From positions 310,001 through 374,000 of the forward strand of contig JAZGUH010000227.1 of the NCBI GenBank assembly GCA_037893225.1: a stretch of DNA of 64,000 bases, read 5' to 3'. The stretch's first letter is position 1. Each line of letters opens with the position of its first letter. The translations under genes and the position numbers were made by a program. Origin of the DNA: Hippasteria phrygiana. Lineage: Eukaryota; Echinodermata; Asteroidea; Valvatida; Goniasteridae. Positions 22,738 to 33,388 of the stretch are shown here, one piece after another. A model generated the notes under the pieces. It saw only the letters and a list, made by a program, of their open reading frames with translations. It made no database searches and was not told the origin of the DNA.

Positions 22738-23754
22738 TCTACCTCCTGTATCTAATTTGGCAACCCTTCCTTTCTGATTTAATTTGAGCCAGGTCCAGCG
22801 GTCCGTGGCTTTCTCCACTTCCAAGGGGATTGGTTGCCCACGTGGATGCTGCAGGGCACTCCTGCGGAGGATGTTAGCAGCTTCAATAACAACATCTTCA
22901 TGCTTTGGGGAAGCAACACTTTCTACGACAGTACATCTTCGTTTAGTCTGAGGGACATCCGGTAGTGGTGTTCTTTCACAGCGATGTTGCGCTAAGCTAG
23001 GAAGTTTACCGATGGCACTGCAGACACTACAAGCTACATCCAAGTTCTGAAGTTGGACACTCAGTATTCGTGGACTTTCCCTGACTTCAGTGAACTTAAT
23101 TTGTGACTGGCATGTTGGACACTTAACTATGGATGACCGATGAAATTTGAAATACGAAGATAAACAAATTGCAAAAAAATAATGTTCGCAGGTTGTTTGC
23201 AGTGACGGAGAAGAAATTATACACTGACAAATAGAACAAGTAAAAATAGAATGCTCATCAAAGTTCCTTCCGAAAATGTCTAAATATGGAGAATTATCAG
23301 ACGGTGGGTCTACAGATCTCTTCGACAGCTGTTCGAATATGTTACTTGCTGTGATGTTGTATGGCAAGCTATCTAACACAGCAGATGGGCGTTTTGTGCT
23401 AGTGGTTTTAGGTCGAGGTCCAGTTTTAGAGTTTTCACGGTATAGTTCACAAATGTTACACTTCTTGCTTCTTACATGGGGGGTCCACTTAATAGCAGGA
23501 GCACCTGGAGTTGTGTAGGTCCTAGTCCCTGCCTGTAAATGCCTTACCTTCCTGGAACAGTTGAGACAAATGTACTGTGGATGTTCATCAATCCTGTCCT
23601 CCCATGTATTTATTCCAAATATTAGATTAATCTCCTTTTTGCAACTGGAAACTTCTAATAATTTTCTAGAATCTTGCTTCTTGTGAGTCAGTCTCCTACC
23701 ACAACAACGGCACACTTTTTCTAGTATTTTTAAGTGGAAATCATAACTGCTCAT
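22738..23754 (-). CDS. RAG1-like exon 1: N-terminal zinc-binding and RING region
   Basis: 339 codons from ATG at 23754 to a GTGAGT donor at 22737. Without splicing the frame would end three codons later. CxxC15-18 and CxxC63-66 match the first zinc pair of the RAG1 N-terminus, and KWTPHVRSKKCNIC (89-102) matches its HxxxxxCxxC block. The RING is C172, C175, C188, H190, C196, C211, C214. Position 193, normally the fifth ligand (HxFC), is Phe (TTT). A basic tract after residue 258 leads into a Lys/Arg-rich end before the splice. This N-terminal half resembles vertebrate RAG1 more clearly than the core does. The start is the first Met of the open frame, 11 codons before the first Cys motif. Confidence 0.75.
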
Positions 23755-24761
23755 TGTGCAATATTAACTGCAACGGTAGTGTGTGTATGTAAAACTCAGC
23801 GAGCGCAGTGCATGTGTGTGAATTATTTGTGTACACATTAACTTTTCAATTGCGCGCGTTGTGTGACGTCATTCCCTTTCAATTGTACACGTAACTTTCA
23901 CGCAGTTCTGCGCCTCCACGTAACGCAACCCAAATAAACCCGAAATAACGATGCACAAAACGACATGAAACTGTGCTGGCCCGGCTTTAAAACTTAAATT
24001 TTTAGTGAAATATATGTATCATCAATTGTATTTTTGTACATGCGTGTTTGTACAATTGGTTTGGAATTATTTCTCGCCGACTTTTTGAAGTGATTGAATA
24101 AAGAACAGGACAAAAATAAAACACAAATGTCGACACAGAAATCGTATTTTTGTATTGTTTTTATTCGTTTCCATCCTGCTGTAGCCTAAAATCTGTTAAA
24201 TATATTGTTTCTAAGTTATATTTATGTATCGGTTCATTATAAAACAAAACTTGCTGCTCTCTAAATACAAAAACAACGATCGTTGATCGTCGCATTCGTG
24301 AGAGCCGCCATTTTGTTTTTGGCCCGTGCTTACTGGAGCAAATAAATAACCATCGTGCGTTTGTTCGGACTTTAACGCACGGTCTATGGGAGTGGAACAG
24401 CCGTGTCGACCACACTGCAGCCCTACAACACTGCCCCCCTACAACACTGCCCAAACGATCCCGCACAATCCAGCGACCACACCCGGAATATTCGTCCGGC
24501 TATACCGTCGCAATCTTGACGCGAGACCGTTCTTGCGAGTTTGGCGACAGCACCTGAACGTAAATCTTACTACCTCGCCGCCATCTTTGGAACTGACCAT
24601 GGCCCCGCGGCAAACGCCCAGACCTAGCACAATACACGATGCTGATTGGTCGCTGCGCGTCATGCATTATTCATACACCATTCATACACCGGATGTACCG
24701 GGCGCGCGCACACATACGTCATCAGCTAGTCTTGATATCAGTCTACCCCTGTTTCGCTACA
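23755..24761. other. Stretch upstream of the RAG1-like gene
   Basis: Holds the presumed promoter of the RAG1-like gene, but no TATA box or other element can be named with confidence. A CRE-like TGACGTCA sits at 23864-23871. A direct repeat CCCCTACAACACTGCC occurs at 24419-24449. No coding sequence that could be supported was found. Confidence 0.4.
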
Positions 24762-24794
24762 GTTGCAATATTCGATAATCTACGTATTTTTGTG

Positions 24795-25135
24795 CGATGT
24801 TCAAATATATATGTGCGATGTTTGACATTATGTGCGATGTTCAAATATATATGTTCGATGTTTGTCATTATGTGCGATGTTCCAATTTATATGTGCGATG
24901 TTCAAATATATATGCGATGTTTTGTCATATATGTGCGATGTTTGTCATATATGCGATGTTCAAATGTATGTGTGCGATGTTTGTTATTATATGTACGATG
25001 TTCAAATATATATGCGATGTTTGTCATATAAATTATGTGCAATGTTCAAATTTATATGTGCGATGTTCAAATTTATATGTTCAATGTTTGTCATATATGT
25101 TCGATGTTCAAATAATATGTGCAATGTTTTTCAAT
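24795..25135. repeat. Tandem array of TGTGCGATGTTCAAATATAT-like units
   Basis: About 14-15 units of roughly 20-25 bp, alternating ATGTGCGATGTTCAAATATAT and ATGTGCGATGTTTGTCATTAT forms. The opposite arm of the same element has only about four units (27002-27085), so the array length differs between arms of one element. Subterminal arrays of this kind usually bind transposase. Confidence 0.85.
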
Positions 25136-25731
25136 TTATATTCGAAAACGGAATTGTGGGATATAGTATGGTTTCCAGACCGAAATAGTATGAATATTCC
25201 TAATAAGTTACATCAGGGACCAGACTACTTAGGACGGTATATCTGTTGCACTGACCTGGCTGAAGCTAGCCCGCGATTCAGCCGGCGATTTGCAATAGGG
25301 CCCGCGATTCGCCCGATCAGAGCAGCCGCATATTAAAAACTAGAATCCATTCGACAAAAGGAGTTTTTCTTAATGAAATCGCTGGATTCAGGCAACGAAT
25401 TTTCGATAAATGTCAAAACATTACATACCAATTTTTGCATGAAATTTTAGAATAGGTATGAGCAAAGCTGTAGATATTATACTTAACATTGTTTTATGGG
25501 TCTTTTTCAATGGATTAATTAGTCGTTTCGCGAAGGCCCATTTCAAAGGCTTCTCTACATCAATTCCTTTCGGCTCAGCACAATAGCTTCTGTTTGAAAG
25601 AAAGTGTACCACACATGTTTTTAAAAATTCATATTTTTCTTTTATATTCATAATTGCCACCTTCCTGGGCACACTTAATTTCAGCAACGAGCTTATTGCA
25701 AGAATAGCTTTTGTTCCAAATAGCCGCTTAA

Positions 25732-25950
25732 AGACGGATCATTTTCATGAATATCTGGAAATGCGGTATTCGGAGTTTCGTGTGAAATGCCGTCTTTGAG
25801 AGAAAGTACCCGGGAAGGTGGGAATTATGAATATTAAAGAAAAAAAAGAATTTTTCAAAATATGTGTGGTACACTTTCTTTCAAAGACGGCACATTTCAC
25901 ACGAAACTCCGAATATCGCATTTCCAGATATTCATGAAAATGATCCGTCT
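25732..25950. mobile_element. 219-bp TTAA-flanked hairpin element
   Basis: TTAA flanks both sides (25728-25731 and 25951-25954). The termini are perfect inverted repeats starting AGACGGATCATTTTCATG and extending about 55 bp. The loop (about 25815-25880) is a diverged copy of the host element's arm sequence (compare 26484-26548: AATTATGAATAT, GTGTGGTACACTT). Confidence 0.85.
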
Positions 25951-26036
25951 TTAAAGGCAGTGTACATGATTGGTCATTGTTGCAATTTTTAGAAATGGGC
26001 GGATTTGGGGGTTAGTATGTTATAGGAAATATCATT

Positions 26037-26420
26037 CCACTGACCTGTTCAAAGTTTTGCGTTGTTAGATGGCTAAAAAAAACGAGTGAAAAACGGCGCT
26101 TGTTTTCAACTGTCCGGCGGATTTTAGTCAAGGCGCGCGTGTCTATCTGGGCCCGGATATGCCAAGGCGCCATCATGTCCGGGGCGCGCCACTTGTCCAG
26201 GTAGCCACTCCCGTCTTGACTAACGGCGACAGGGCAGTTCTCCAACGATTTCCAGCTGGAAATCGTTGGAAGACGATATAAATTTTCACTTTTCTTGACA
26301 ACGACAGCACATCTAGTGCCATAATTTCACAGGATAATTGAGACTATTAATAACTTACAGTCTACACAGGTATTTTGTAATAATTCATTAAAAAACATTT
26401 TTTGAGAATTACTAATCGTG
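26037..26420. repeat. Dispersed repeat containing CCAACGATTTCCAGCTGG
   Basis: The reverse complement of this block occurs at 58862-59195: the self-complementary CCAACGATTTCCAGCTGGAAATCG-type stretch, the GACAGCACA...GTGCCATAATTT block, CCACTGACCTGTTC and AACGGCGCT are all present. Shorter relatives of its second half are at 44490-44640, 49410-49560 and, inverted, 54960-55070 (GATGCTTGAGACTA). This is an abundant unclassified repeat. Confidence 0.65.
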
Positions 26421-27575
26421 TACACTTTTTTTAAGAAGCTATTCTTGGAATAGGCCCTTGCTGAAATTAAGTGTGCCCAGGAAGGTGGCAATTATGAATA
26501 TGAAAGAAAAATATGAATTTTTAAAAACATGTGTGGTACACTTCCTTTCAAACAGAAGCTATTGTGCTGAGCCGAGAGGAATTGATGTAGAGAACCCTTT
26601 GAAATGGGCCTTCGCAAAACGACTAATTAATTCACTAAAAAAGACCCATAAAACAATGTTAAGTATAATATCTACAGCTTTGCTCATACCTATTCTGAAA
26701 TTTTATGCAAAATTGGTATGTATTTTCTTGACATTTTCTAAAAAAATTCGTTGCCTTAATCCAGCGATTTCATTAAGAAAAAACTCCTTTTGTCGAATGG
26801 ATTCTAGTTTTCATTATGCGGCTGCTCTGATCGGGCGAATCGCGGGCCCTAGTGCGAATCGCGGGCTAGCTTTAGCCAGGTCAGTGCAACAGATAGACAG
26901 TCCAAAGTAGTCTGGTCCCTGATGTAACTTTTTAGGAATATTCATACTATTTCGGTCTGGAACCATACTATATCCCACAATTCCGTTTTCGAATATAAAT
27001 TGAAAAACATCGCACATATTATTTGAACATCGAACATATGACAAACATCGACAAACATCGCACATTATTTAAACATCGCACAAAAATACGTAGATTATCG
27101 TATATTGCAACGTTTGACATGCCATAGATTAGGCCCTAGGCCTACTCTATTTCTATTCGCCAAAAATGTGACGGTCCTGAAAATTTTTCTCGAACATTGA
27201 TGATGTACAAAATAAAAACGCTAAGTTCAGAGAAGACAGTATAGCCGTATCGAAGCCGAGCATTGAGAAATGATCCATAGTCCACGGTGCTTTTCCCCTT
27301 ACACCCAACCAGTCCAACACGTACAGCATTTGGCAAAAAATGTGCACAACACATTCTGAACTTGCTACCTCCATGAGACTTCCAACCTTGTACAAGTCAT
27401 GTGCGTCGCATGGCATCGCGCAATGAACGTGAGGGATCATTTATGCGGGGATCACACAGTCCCGATTATGGCTCCCGTTGGCGATCAGACAGCGCTACGA
27501 CACGAAAAGTGAAAAAGTCGAATTACAATCCTCAATGATCTGGAATGTCCTATCATTGTCTGAACGCAGTCGCAT

Positions 27576-29194
27576 CATGGGCGTCAACAGCTTATGAAAA
27601 GTGGGGGGGACATGAGCCCCAATTAGTGATCTGTGTCCTGGGGAGTTATCTAAGGAGAGGGGGTGTCCCCTTCAAGGGCGGATCCAGGGGGGTCCAGGGG
27701 GTCTAGACCGCTTTTTTTTTTTTTTGGGAAAAACATACAACTGACTTGTCCCCCCACACGAACACATACTTATTAAAGTGGAGGGGGGGGGGGGGGGGGG
27801 GAGGGGGATATAATATCGTTTGTTCCCCTCCCACCCCCACTTTTTGTCGTCCCCGAATAAAAATTGTAGCCCATGGGCTATATTTGATTCTTTAGCTCAG
27901 AATAGTTGATTCAATTACTTCAAACTCGAAAATGATGTTTAATAATGATGATCTTTTGTTCCCAAAACAAAATTGGTTAAAGTGGTCAGAAATTGCCTCG
28001 GATCGCACCGCAGAGCATCTAGAATCCAAACTGTTTCGGGGCCCTTAAGCGGGCCCCGAACCCCACGCCGCAAGGGTCGCGCATTTCGCATTAGTTTGGA
28101 GCACAGTATGTCCCCCCCCCCCCCCGCTTTTAAAGTTGGACCCCCCCCCCCCCCCTTTGCAAAAATCCTGGATCCACCTATGCCCCTTGCCCTTAGAGAT
28201 TGTTTGCATAATTAAGGGTGCTTAGGTGCTAAATGGTGCTATTTTTTGTTAAAGAATTGTATATTTCTTGAAGAAAAAATATTGAAATTTATACTATTTG
28301 TTCAAACTAATCCTGCTACAAAAAACTGACCCCCCCCCCCCCCCCCTGGATCCGCGATCATCCGCTCCTGAATTAAAGGTCCTAGTTCTATTATAATTCC
28401 ACGAATAATTCAAATTATATCTACTTTTTGCCTGTCCCAACATTTGTGTTAGTATTTTACATGATCATCCGAGTCATCTCAATGTTAAACTGATGAATGT
28501 TGTCTTTCACCGTACATGCGTCAGAAGTGAGACATGTGTCGCTGGCAATCCGCACTGCACCAGTGCACTTTGCGCGTACACGATGCGTCAGTAACGTTAG
28601 AAAAAAGCGACGTCGAATCGCCTGCTCGCCCCGTATAACGCTATGAACTGGGGGCGAAAATACATACGCACGCAATTGCGTGCGTATGTATTTTCGCCCC
28701 CAGTTCATAGCTTACGATCTTTGGCTTTCAGTGCGCATGTCTCAAAAAAAAGTCTCAAAAAAGTGTCGCTGGTATTCTGCACCGCACGCCGTTTGTGCAC
28801 AGTGAGCAGCGTTGGAAAACATGCCTGCGCGGCTGGCTTCTAATATGTTCCTACTGTACGGTACAGGAATATTAAGCGTCCACCTCCTCTGTCTCCGTGA
28901 GTAACGTTATAGGTCTACCTAGTAGGCATACACGGCGGCAACGGTTCGTCTGCCTCTAATTTTTGATGATTTTGATAATGAGTCGGAAAATGGCTGTTTT
29001 TATTAATATCGAGTTTGATTCTATTTGAGTCAGCAATTGATACAAAAAATCGAACATAGGCCTATGCCTGCCATTTGTTAAAAATTATTGCTCTGAAAAG
29101 TGGGGGGGACAAACGATATGATATCCCCCCACTTTCAAAAGTGGGGGGGGGGGGGGGACATGTCCCCCCCGTCCCCCACCTGTTGACGCCCATG
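27576..29194. mobile_element. hAT-like non-autonomous transposon with 8-bp target duplication
   Basis: Perfect 15-bp inverted termini CATGGGCGTCAACAG / CTGTTGACGCCCATG, flanked by identical 8-bp copies AGTCGCAT at 27568-27575 and 29195-29202. An 8-bp duplication with CA...TG ends is characteristic of hAT elements. The interior has poly-G/poly-C tracts (27783-27800, 28110-28155, 28330-28346), words like GAAAAGTGGGGGGGACA near both ends, and a 72-bp palindrome. No transposase gene. Confidence 0.85.
28640..28711. repeat. Perfect 72-bp palindrome
   Basis: Every base from 28640 to 28675 pairs with 28676-28711; the centre is GCAATTGC. On both strands it reads as the same open frame start (ATGAACTGGGGGCGAAAATA). 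No spacer at all, so it can extrude as a cruciform. Coding is unlikely. Confidence 0.95.
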
Positions 29195-30019
29195 AGTCGC
29201 ATACGTTCGTAACAGAGTCCTAACAGAGTCACACAGAGTCCTGCGGATCGGGAAAGGTCCTGAGAGGTCGGCCAAGCACTCCCGACAGTTAGGTGCCTCC
29301 CGTCGTTGTCGGGAAACTCAGCCGATTTTGTCTGGTCGGATTACAATCGTGACTATTTCGTGACAGATTCTGCTGTATCGGATCAAAATCGTGACAATGT
29401 CCTGTGTTGTCTGGACGGTGTCTCGATGGTGTCCTGTGGATTGGGACGCTGTTGTGATGAACTGGAATGATTTGGAGAAATTGTTCATTGCCGTTATTGC
29501 CGATTGAGTATAGATTGCATCCACGTGACTAACGATATTCCTTCGGGTCGCTTCCGGCAACATCGGCTCACTGTCGTGTCACTGTCCGATCTCGGTCGGA
29601 TCGCATTCGGAAGAATCGGGACGCTGTCGGGACAGATTCGGTCGTTTTTTACCGTTCGAAAGATACAAATCTGTTCAGATTCGTATTGAGAACGGGAGAA
29701 TCGGGACGAAATCGGCTGGAAACGGCTGAATCGGGACGCTTCCTGAACAATATCTGATTATTGTCGTGATTAAATAAATGTTTCTCAAAATTTTCGAATT
29801 TCCCGTCACGAATCTCACGATCTTGATCAGACTATTGACAAATTTTAATCGGGAATGGTCCTATCGAGGACTGCAGTAAAAATCGGGAATGTGTGACTCC
29901 AGCTTTAGAAAGCAGTTTATCTAAACTGAAATGGACTACCCTCGGTAAAAAACGGCATGTAAATAAAAACGGCATGTGGACACGTACCATGCGTACATGT
30001 AGATATAGCTAGCCCCACG

Positions 30020-30410
30020 CGGAAAGATTTTACTTTAATACCCCCCACCAAAATGGATCAAGAACAGCAAAACCTTGGAAAATAACCATCCCTCTTTGAT
30101 AACAACTGTCTAAACAGGTGGCACAACCTGTTATTTCAAGATTCATGTCAACAAAATCTGTCAAAAATGAGACGGAAATCAACATGTATGTGAACACTTT
30201 TGAGTGACCATACTCTGTGCCAAGAACGTCTAACAAAGAAAACACACATTTTCTTCCCTTATATTTCACGAAAATATCCCAACAAAATTATCAAACTTAA
30301 AGGTTGTGCCAAGTGTTTATAAAATTCTGGACACAGATGGATAGTTATTTTCCAAGACTTGCTCATCCTGACTAATTTTGGTGGGGGGTATTAAAGTGGA
30401 ATCTTTCCGA
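30020..30410. mobile_element. MITE with CTTTAATACCCCCCACCAAAAT ends
   Basis: The left end CGGAAAGATTTTACTTTAAT and the right end (complement of ATTAAAGTGGAATCTTTCCG) match over about 38 bp. The interior has TTGGAAAATAACCATCC on the left and the diverged complement on the right. A half copy is at 36608-36760. No coding sequence. Confidence 0.75.
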
Positions 30411-30424
30411 ACGTATGTTTTATT

Positions 30425-30575
30425 CATATCAAGCAAAAGTGACAATTTTAAACAGGTACATGTAGGTATACAATTTTTTACTAGCCCGCCGGGCAAGTTA
30501 AAGAGTGCTTTTGACTAGTCCGCAGCAGTTTTTACTAGACAATGTACGCCGGGCTAGTGCTAAGGTCAAGGCCTA
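30425..30575. repeat. Dispersed repeat with CTAGCCCGG motifs, copy 3
   Basis: Third copy of the family seen at 38-182 and 3885-4012, closest to copy 1 (ATATCAAGCAA.AGTGACAATTTTAA, AGCAGTTTTTACTAGACA). Confidence 0.6.
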
Positions 30576-30606
30576 CATGTATGTTTTGTTGGAAAACTGT
30601 ACTTAA

Positions 30607-32494
30607 AGGGACACATTGCTTTGGATTTTGCGATTTGGGCTATAAAACTAAAATGGATATGGTTGGGAAACTTTCTTAAAAGTAGAATATAAAGATTCAC
30701 ATAACTATCCCTTCAAATTGCGTGCTTTTTGCTTAATTTCGTGACTCCACAAAATGGCGGACCATGTTCACCAGTCGTATTTCCAGTCGCAGCTGGTTGA
30801 AGTACGTTCTGTTGATCTATTTTGATGTACTGTGGCACACGGCACGCACCTGATAGGTAATACAAGGCCACTGGCTGCGGCGCCAGCCTAAAAACTCTTA
30901 CAGCGTATTTCAATAGTTGCGCATTACCGTAATTTCCGGAATATAGGCCGCGGCTTATACGTTGATTCTCACGCTAAAAAATTTCCCTGCGGCTTATACT
31001 CCGGGCGGCTTATATGGCAACGTTTGAAGAATAAAATCAGTCACACAAGGTTCAAAATTCACGACGGCCACTGCCGTCGATGCCCTAAGGCTTAGTTGCC
31101 GTGATGCCCCTTGTAAAAATGCACTATTCACGGCCAGTTGTGCTGTGCTCCATTAATACTTTGGCCGCTGTGCCCTTCTTGCCGAACCAAGCCCTCAAAT
31201 TGCTCATTTATTTTAGTACCAAACCGTTGCCGGATCCTACAAAACGGCGCTTTTCGATCGCGCTGGTAATTGCCCGTGCGCGTGATGAGCGATCGCGCTA
31301 GAGCCCGCACGGCACGTGCGCCCCATGTAAAACCTTCACAAAACCTCGATTCCCCAAGCAGACTGGTTCCCGTCCGTGCATTATTTTTCTTCTTTCTCAC
31401 TGGGGCGGGAACCAGTCACAGCCTAAAAAACAAGCTCTGAATCCGCGGCCGAATCCGCGGCTAGCTTTAGCTAGGTAGCTCTTACTACAGTAACCCGAAC
31501 CCCCCAAAGCCGGCTAAGCCATGTGTGCGGTTTAGCGATGGTCCAGAGGGAGTAGCGTTGCCTGTTCAACTTAACACAACGAACCCCCACGTGCAAACGA
31601 TCGTGCATAGTGTGTGTGCTGCGATGACTCGGACACGTGGAAACCGAAGCTTTTTTCTGTTTGCGATTTATTCGACAATTGTGCCTTGCATCGCTTAATT
31701 AATTAAAACGTTCCAGACAAATTTAACTCGACAAGTCGGCTATTAAGTACAAGAATGACATGAATCATGATATAACTCATTTCTGCCCCACGGATCCAAA
31801 CTCATTTTTACTGGGTGACTTGGAAAAGGAGATCGACAACGTTGACGCTTTTTCCGCCAGCGATATAGCGCACCGTGATTTCCCGCATGGCCCGTGCGGG
31901 GCGTGAACGCAACGTGGCCGGTGAAGATGGCGGCAACGCATCGCACGGTAAAACCACTCATGCCGTCGCGCAGCATGCCCGGCACGGGCCGTGTTTCCTC
32001 CATGACTATACAACTTAAAAGTTCAGGCAGTGATGGAAATAGGATGCCGTTTACGTTCGCTCTACTCACTTGTTGGAAATAAAGGAAACCAATCTAGAGG
32101 GACCGAATAGACTTGCAAATGTACCATAAGTACCGTTCACACCTCACAAATCGTGTGGTGCGTCTGTTCGTTTTTGTCTGTTTTATCGTTGTGTAATCCA
32201 TATTGTTTATTATTTCACTGGTCAATTGGTGACTGTTGAGCTCAGATTAGTGGTTAAAGTTGTCATTGTCTTTTTTATTCCCCCCGGTATTTAGACGGTG
32301 GTATTTACTACTGGAAATAAGTCTATGTTTCGCGGGTCAGATGTCAGGGATCAGATGCCAATTTTTTGTTTTGTAATCACTATTCACTAATTACAACACA
32401 TTATACGTGGTTTTTTGCATGAACAACTCTTATAAAAGATGAGGAACATTTCCAAACAGCAAAATTTCATGACATTTGAAGGCAATGTGTCCCT
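30607..32494. mobile_element. TTAA-flanked element with AGGGACACATTGC termini
   Basis: TTAA at 30603-30606 and 32495-32498; inverted termini AGGGACACATTGC (13 bp perfect). TTAA duplication is used by piggyBac and Kolobok elements; the family cannot be chosen from the ends alone. The interior contains a CGGCTTATA-rich block (30945-31020), a known type of widespread repeat, and no recognised transposase. Confidence 0.75.
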
Positions 32495-32522
32495 TTAATT
32501 TGTTGTATATGTTGTAATGCAG

Positions 32523-32589
32523 AAAACATCTACTCCCTCTGATGTAGAAACACTGCCCCTACCCAGCAATCCATGCATCATCGCATGTG
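32523..32589 (+). CDS. Candidate exon 1 of a decayed three-exon fragment
   Basis: Between GTTGTAATGCAG and GTAAGT. Encodes KTSTPSDVETLPLPSNPCIIAC plus one base. Its phase fits the exon at 37380. Upstream exons are not found. It lies between two inserted elements (30607-32494 and 32626-32783). Confidence 0.45.
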
Positions 32590-32625
32590 GTAAGTACATG
32601 AAAGTACATGTATGGTTAGCAATAT

Positions 32626-32783
32626 TTGTACACAGGCATGCAACTTTTCCTCGGATCAGCTGATTTCCTAGTTTTTCACATCACACTTAAGGCATTGAAA
32701 ACTGAAAAACACTGTACAAAGTCTTGTAGAGATTTGATTGCCCTCGTTTATTGCTAATTCCAAGTTGCATGCCTGTGTACAAG
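32626..32783. mobile_element. Small MITE with TGTACACAGGCATGCAACTT ends
   Basis: The left end TGTACACAGGCATGCAACTT is repeated as its reverse complement at 32762-32782. About 155 bp, no coding sequence, typical of a MITE. Confidence 0.75.
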
Positions 32784-33388
32784 AAATATGTTCAAACTAT
32801 AACTAATGTTAAGCCTCTTTCCTTCCTCTCTTGTCAGGAGACCTCTAAATTTGCTGTATTAAAACCCTAAAAAAACCTAGGCATTTTTACTAGGAAGCTT
32901 CCTCAACCGGTCAAAATCCAACACTGTGCAGCATACCTATGGCACATTCTTTGGAGTTAGACAAATTAGGGCATCAAAGCTCCATGTAAAGTAATAGTGC
33001 AAGGCCCTACAGTACCGAACCCATCAAAATTAGACAAAACCTGCTGTTGGAGTTTGCAAGGCTTGGGGTAGTTAGGGTTAAGACATTGCCATGAGTCAAA
33101 TTCTAGTTGTCAATGGCCAGTTGTTTTTTTTAGTTGAAAGGCAATGCTCCAACCTGAATTGTCTTCACTGACCATGTATTCCTTACTGCAGTTGTGTTTG
33201 GTCGATCCATGGCAACCGACAGTGTGATAACCCATATTATACAACACCTGAATAAATCGTGCATTGAATTATTCGACCCATCACACGACGCGAACCCGCA
33301 CCGCCCAAAACGTTCTATCACATGGTTCTATCAAACGGTGCGCGCGCATTGATAGAACCAAAAGAACTTCCCTAATTTCACGGTCACT

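Larger units (their letters stand above)
19444..23754 (-). pseudogene. RAG1-like recombinase/transposase gene, ten exons, one in-frame stop
   Basis: Ten exons on the - strand: 23754-22738, 22431-22286, 22065-21853, 21736-21491, 21380-21304, 21198-20993, 20871-20536, 20438-20292, 20095-19885 and 19751-19444 (TAA). All have GT-AG borders and compatible phases, giving about 968 residues; vertebrate RAG1 has about 1040. Residues 1-260 show the RAG1 N-terminal layout: CxxC pairs at 15/18 and 63/66, a WxPHxxxxxxCxxC block at 90-102, a RING-type zinc site at 172-214 and a CxxC...HxC site at 241-258. The core has PPMPANKGLAMMRDCHLGWE, LTWHDGVIP (Asp467), FGGDKGGTSFKMAFQ (Asp482), FGD (Asp552), a CCxxC block (570-574), a Lys/Glu coiled-coil-like stretch and finally PKLHMLEDHT with GLLNEQGGE (Glu913/Glu917). 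That order suits a DDE core of the RAG1/Transib/Chapaev type. Codon 553, directly after FGD, is TAA (21346-21344); the reading remains recognisable beyond it (PFLTKLYGI). The best known relative by layout is N-RAG-TP. No RAG2-like Kelch gene is seen. Confidence 0.75.
24762..27111. mobile_element. 2.35-kb element with long inverted repeats and a tandem array
   Basis: Left end GTTGCAATATTCGATAATC, right end its reverse complement with one change (GATTATCGTATATTGCAAC). The arms 24762-25690 and 26455-27111 are reverse complements at high identity, apart from a shortened repeat array on the right. An open frame at 26458-26910 (150 codons, starting MLKLSVPRKVAIMN) lies in the right arm. Its twin in the left arm (25687-25421) is cut by a frame change, so it may not be a functional protein. 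The middle (25690-26455) holds a TTAA-flanked hairpin and a dispersed repeat. No transposase is recognised. Confidence 0.75.
27447..29902. mobile_element. Possible outer element with GATCACACA.TCCCGAT termini
   Basis: GGGGATCACACAGTCCCGATT at the left pairs with the complement of AATCGGGAATGTGTGACTCC at the right, about 20 bp with four mismatches. The interior (27460-27575 and 29203-29890) is rich in TCGGGAC/GTCCCGA words, consistent with one element later split by 27576-29194. No target duplication was recognised. Confidence 0.4.

Noticed and set aside
18730..23970. Terminal inverted repeats of a RAG-type transposon (CATGTCGTTTT at 18738 against AAAACGACATG at 23957)
   Set aside because: An 11-bp inverted match with nearby CAGTGTG/CACAGTT is suggestive, but flanking bases do not pair, no target duplication is visible, and matches of this length occur by chance.
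24796..25336. Cys-rich protein of 179 codons on the + strand
   Set aside because: The frame is produced by the GTGCGATGTTCAAATATAT tandem array, which is open in more than one frame; no biological sequence signal.
26458..26910. 150-codon protein in the right arm of element 24762-27111
   Set aside because: The matching arm has a frame change in the same sequence and no family is recognised, so it is noted only within the element.
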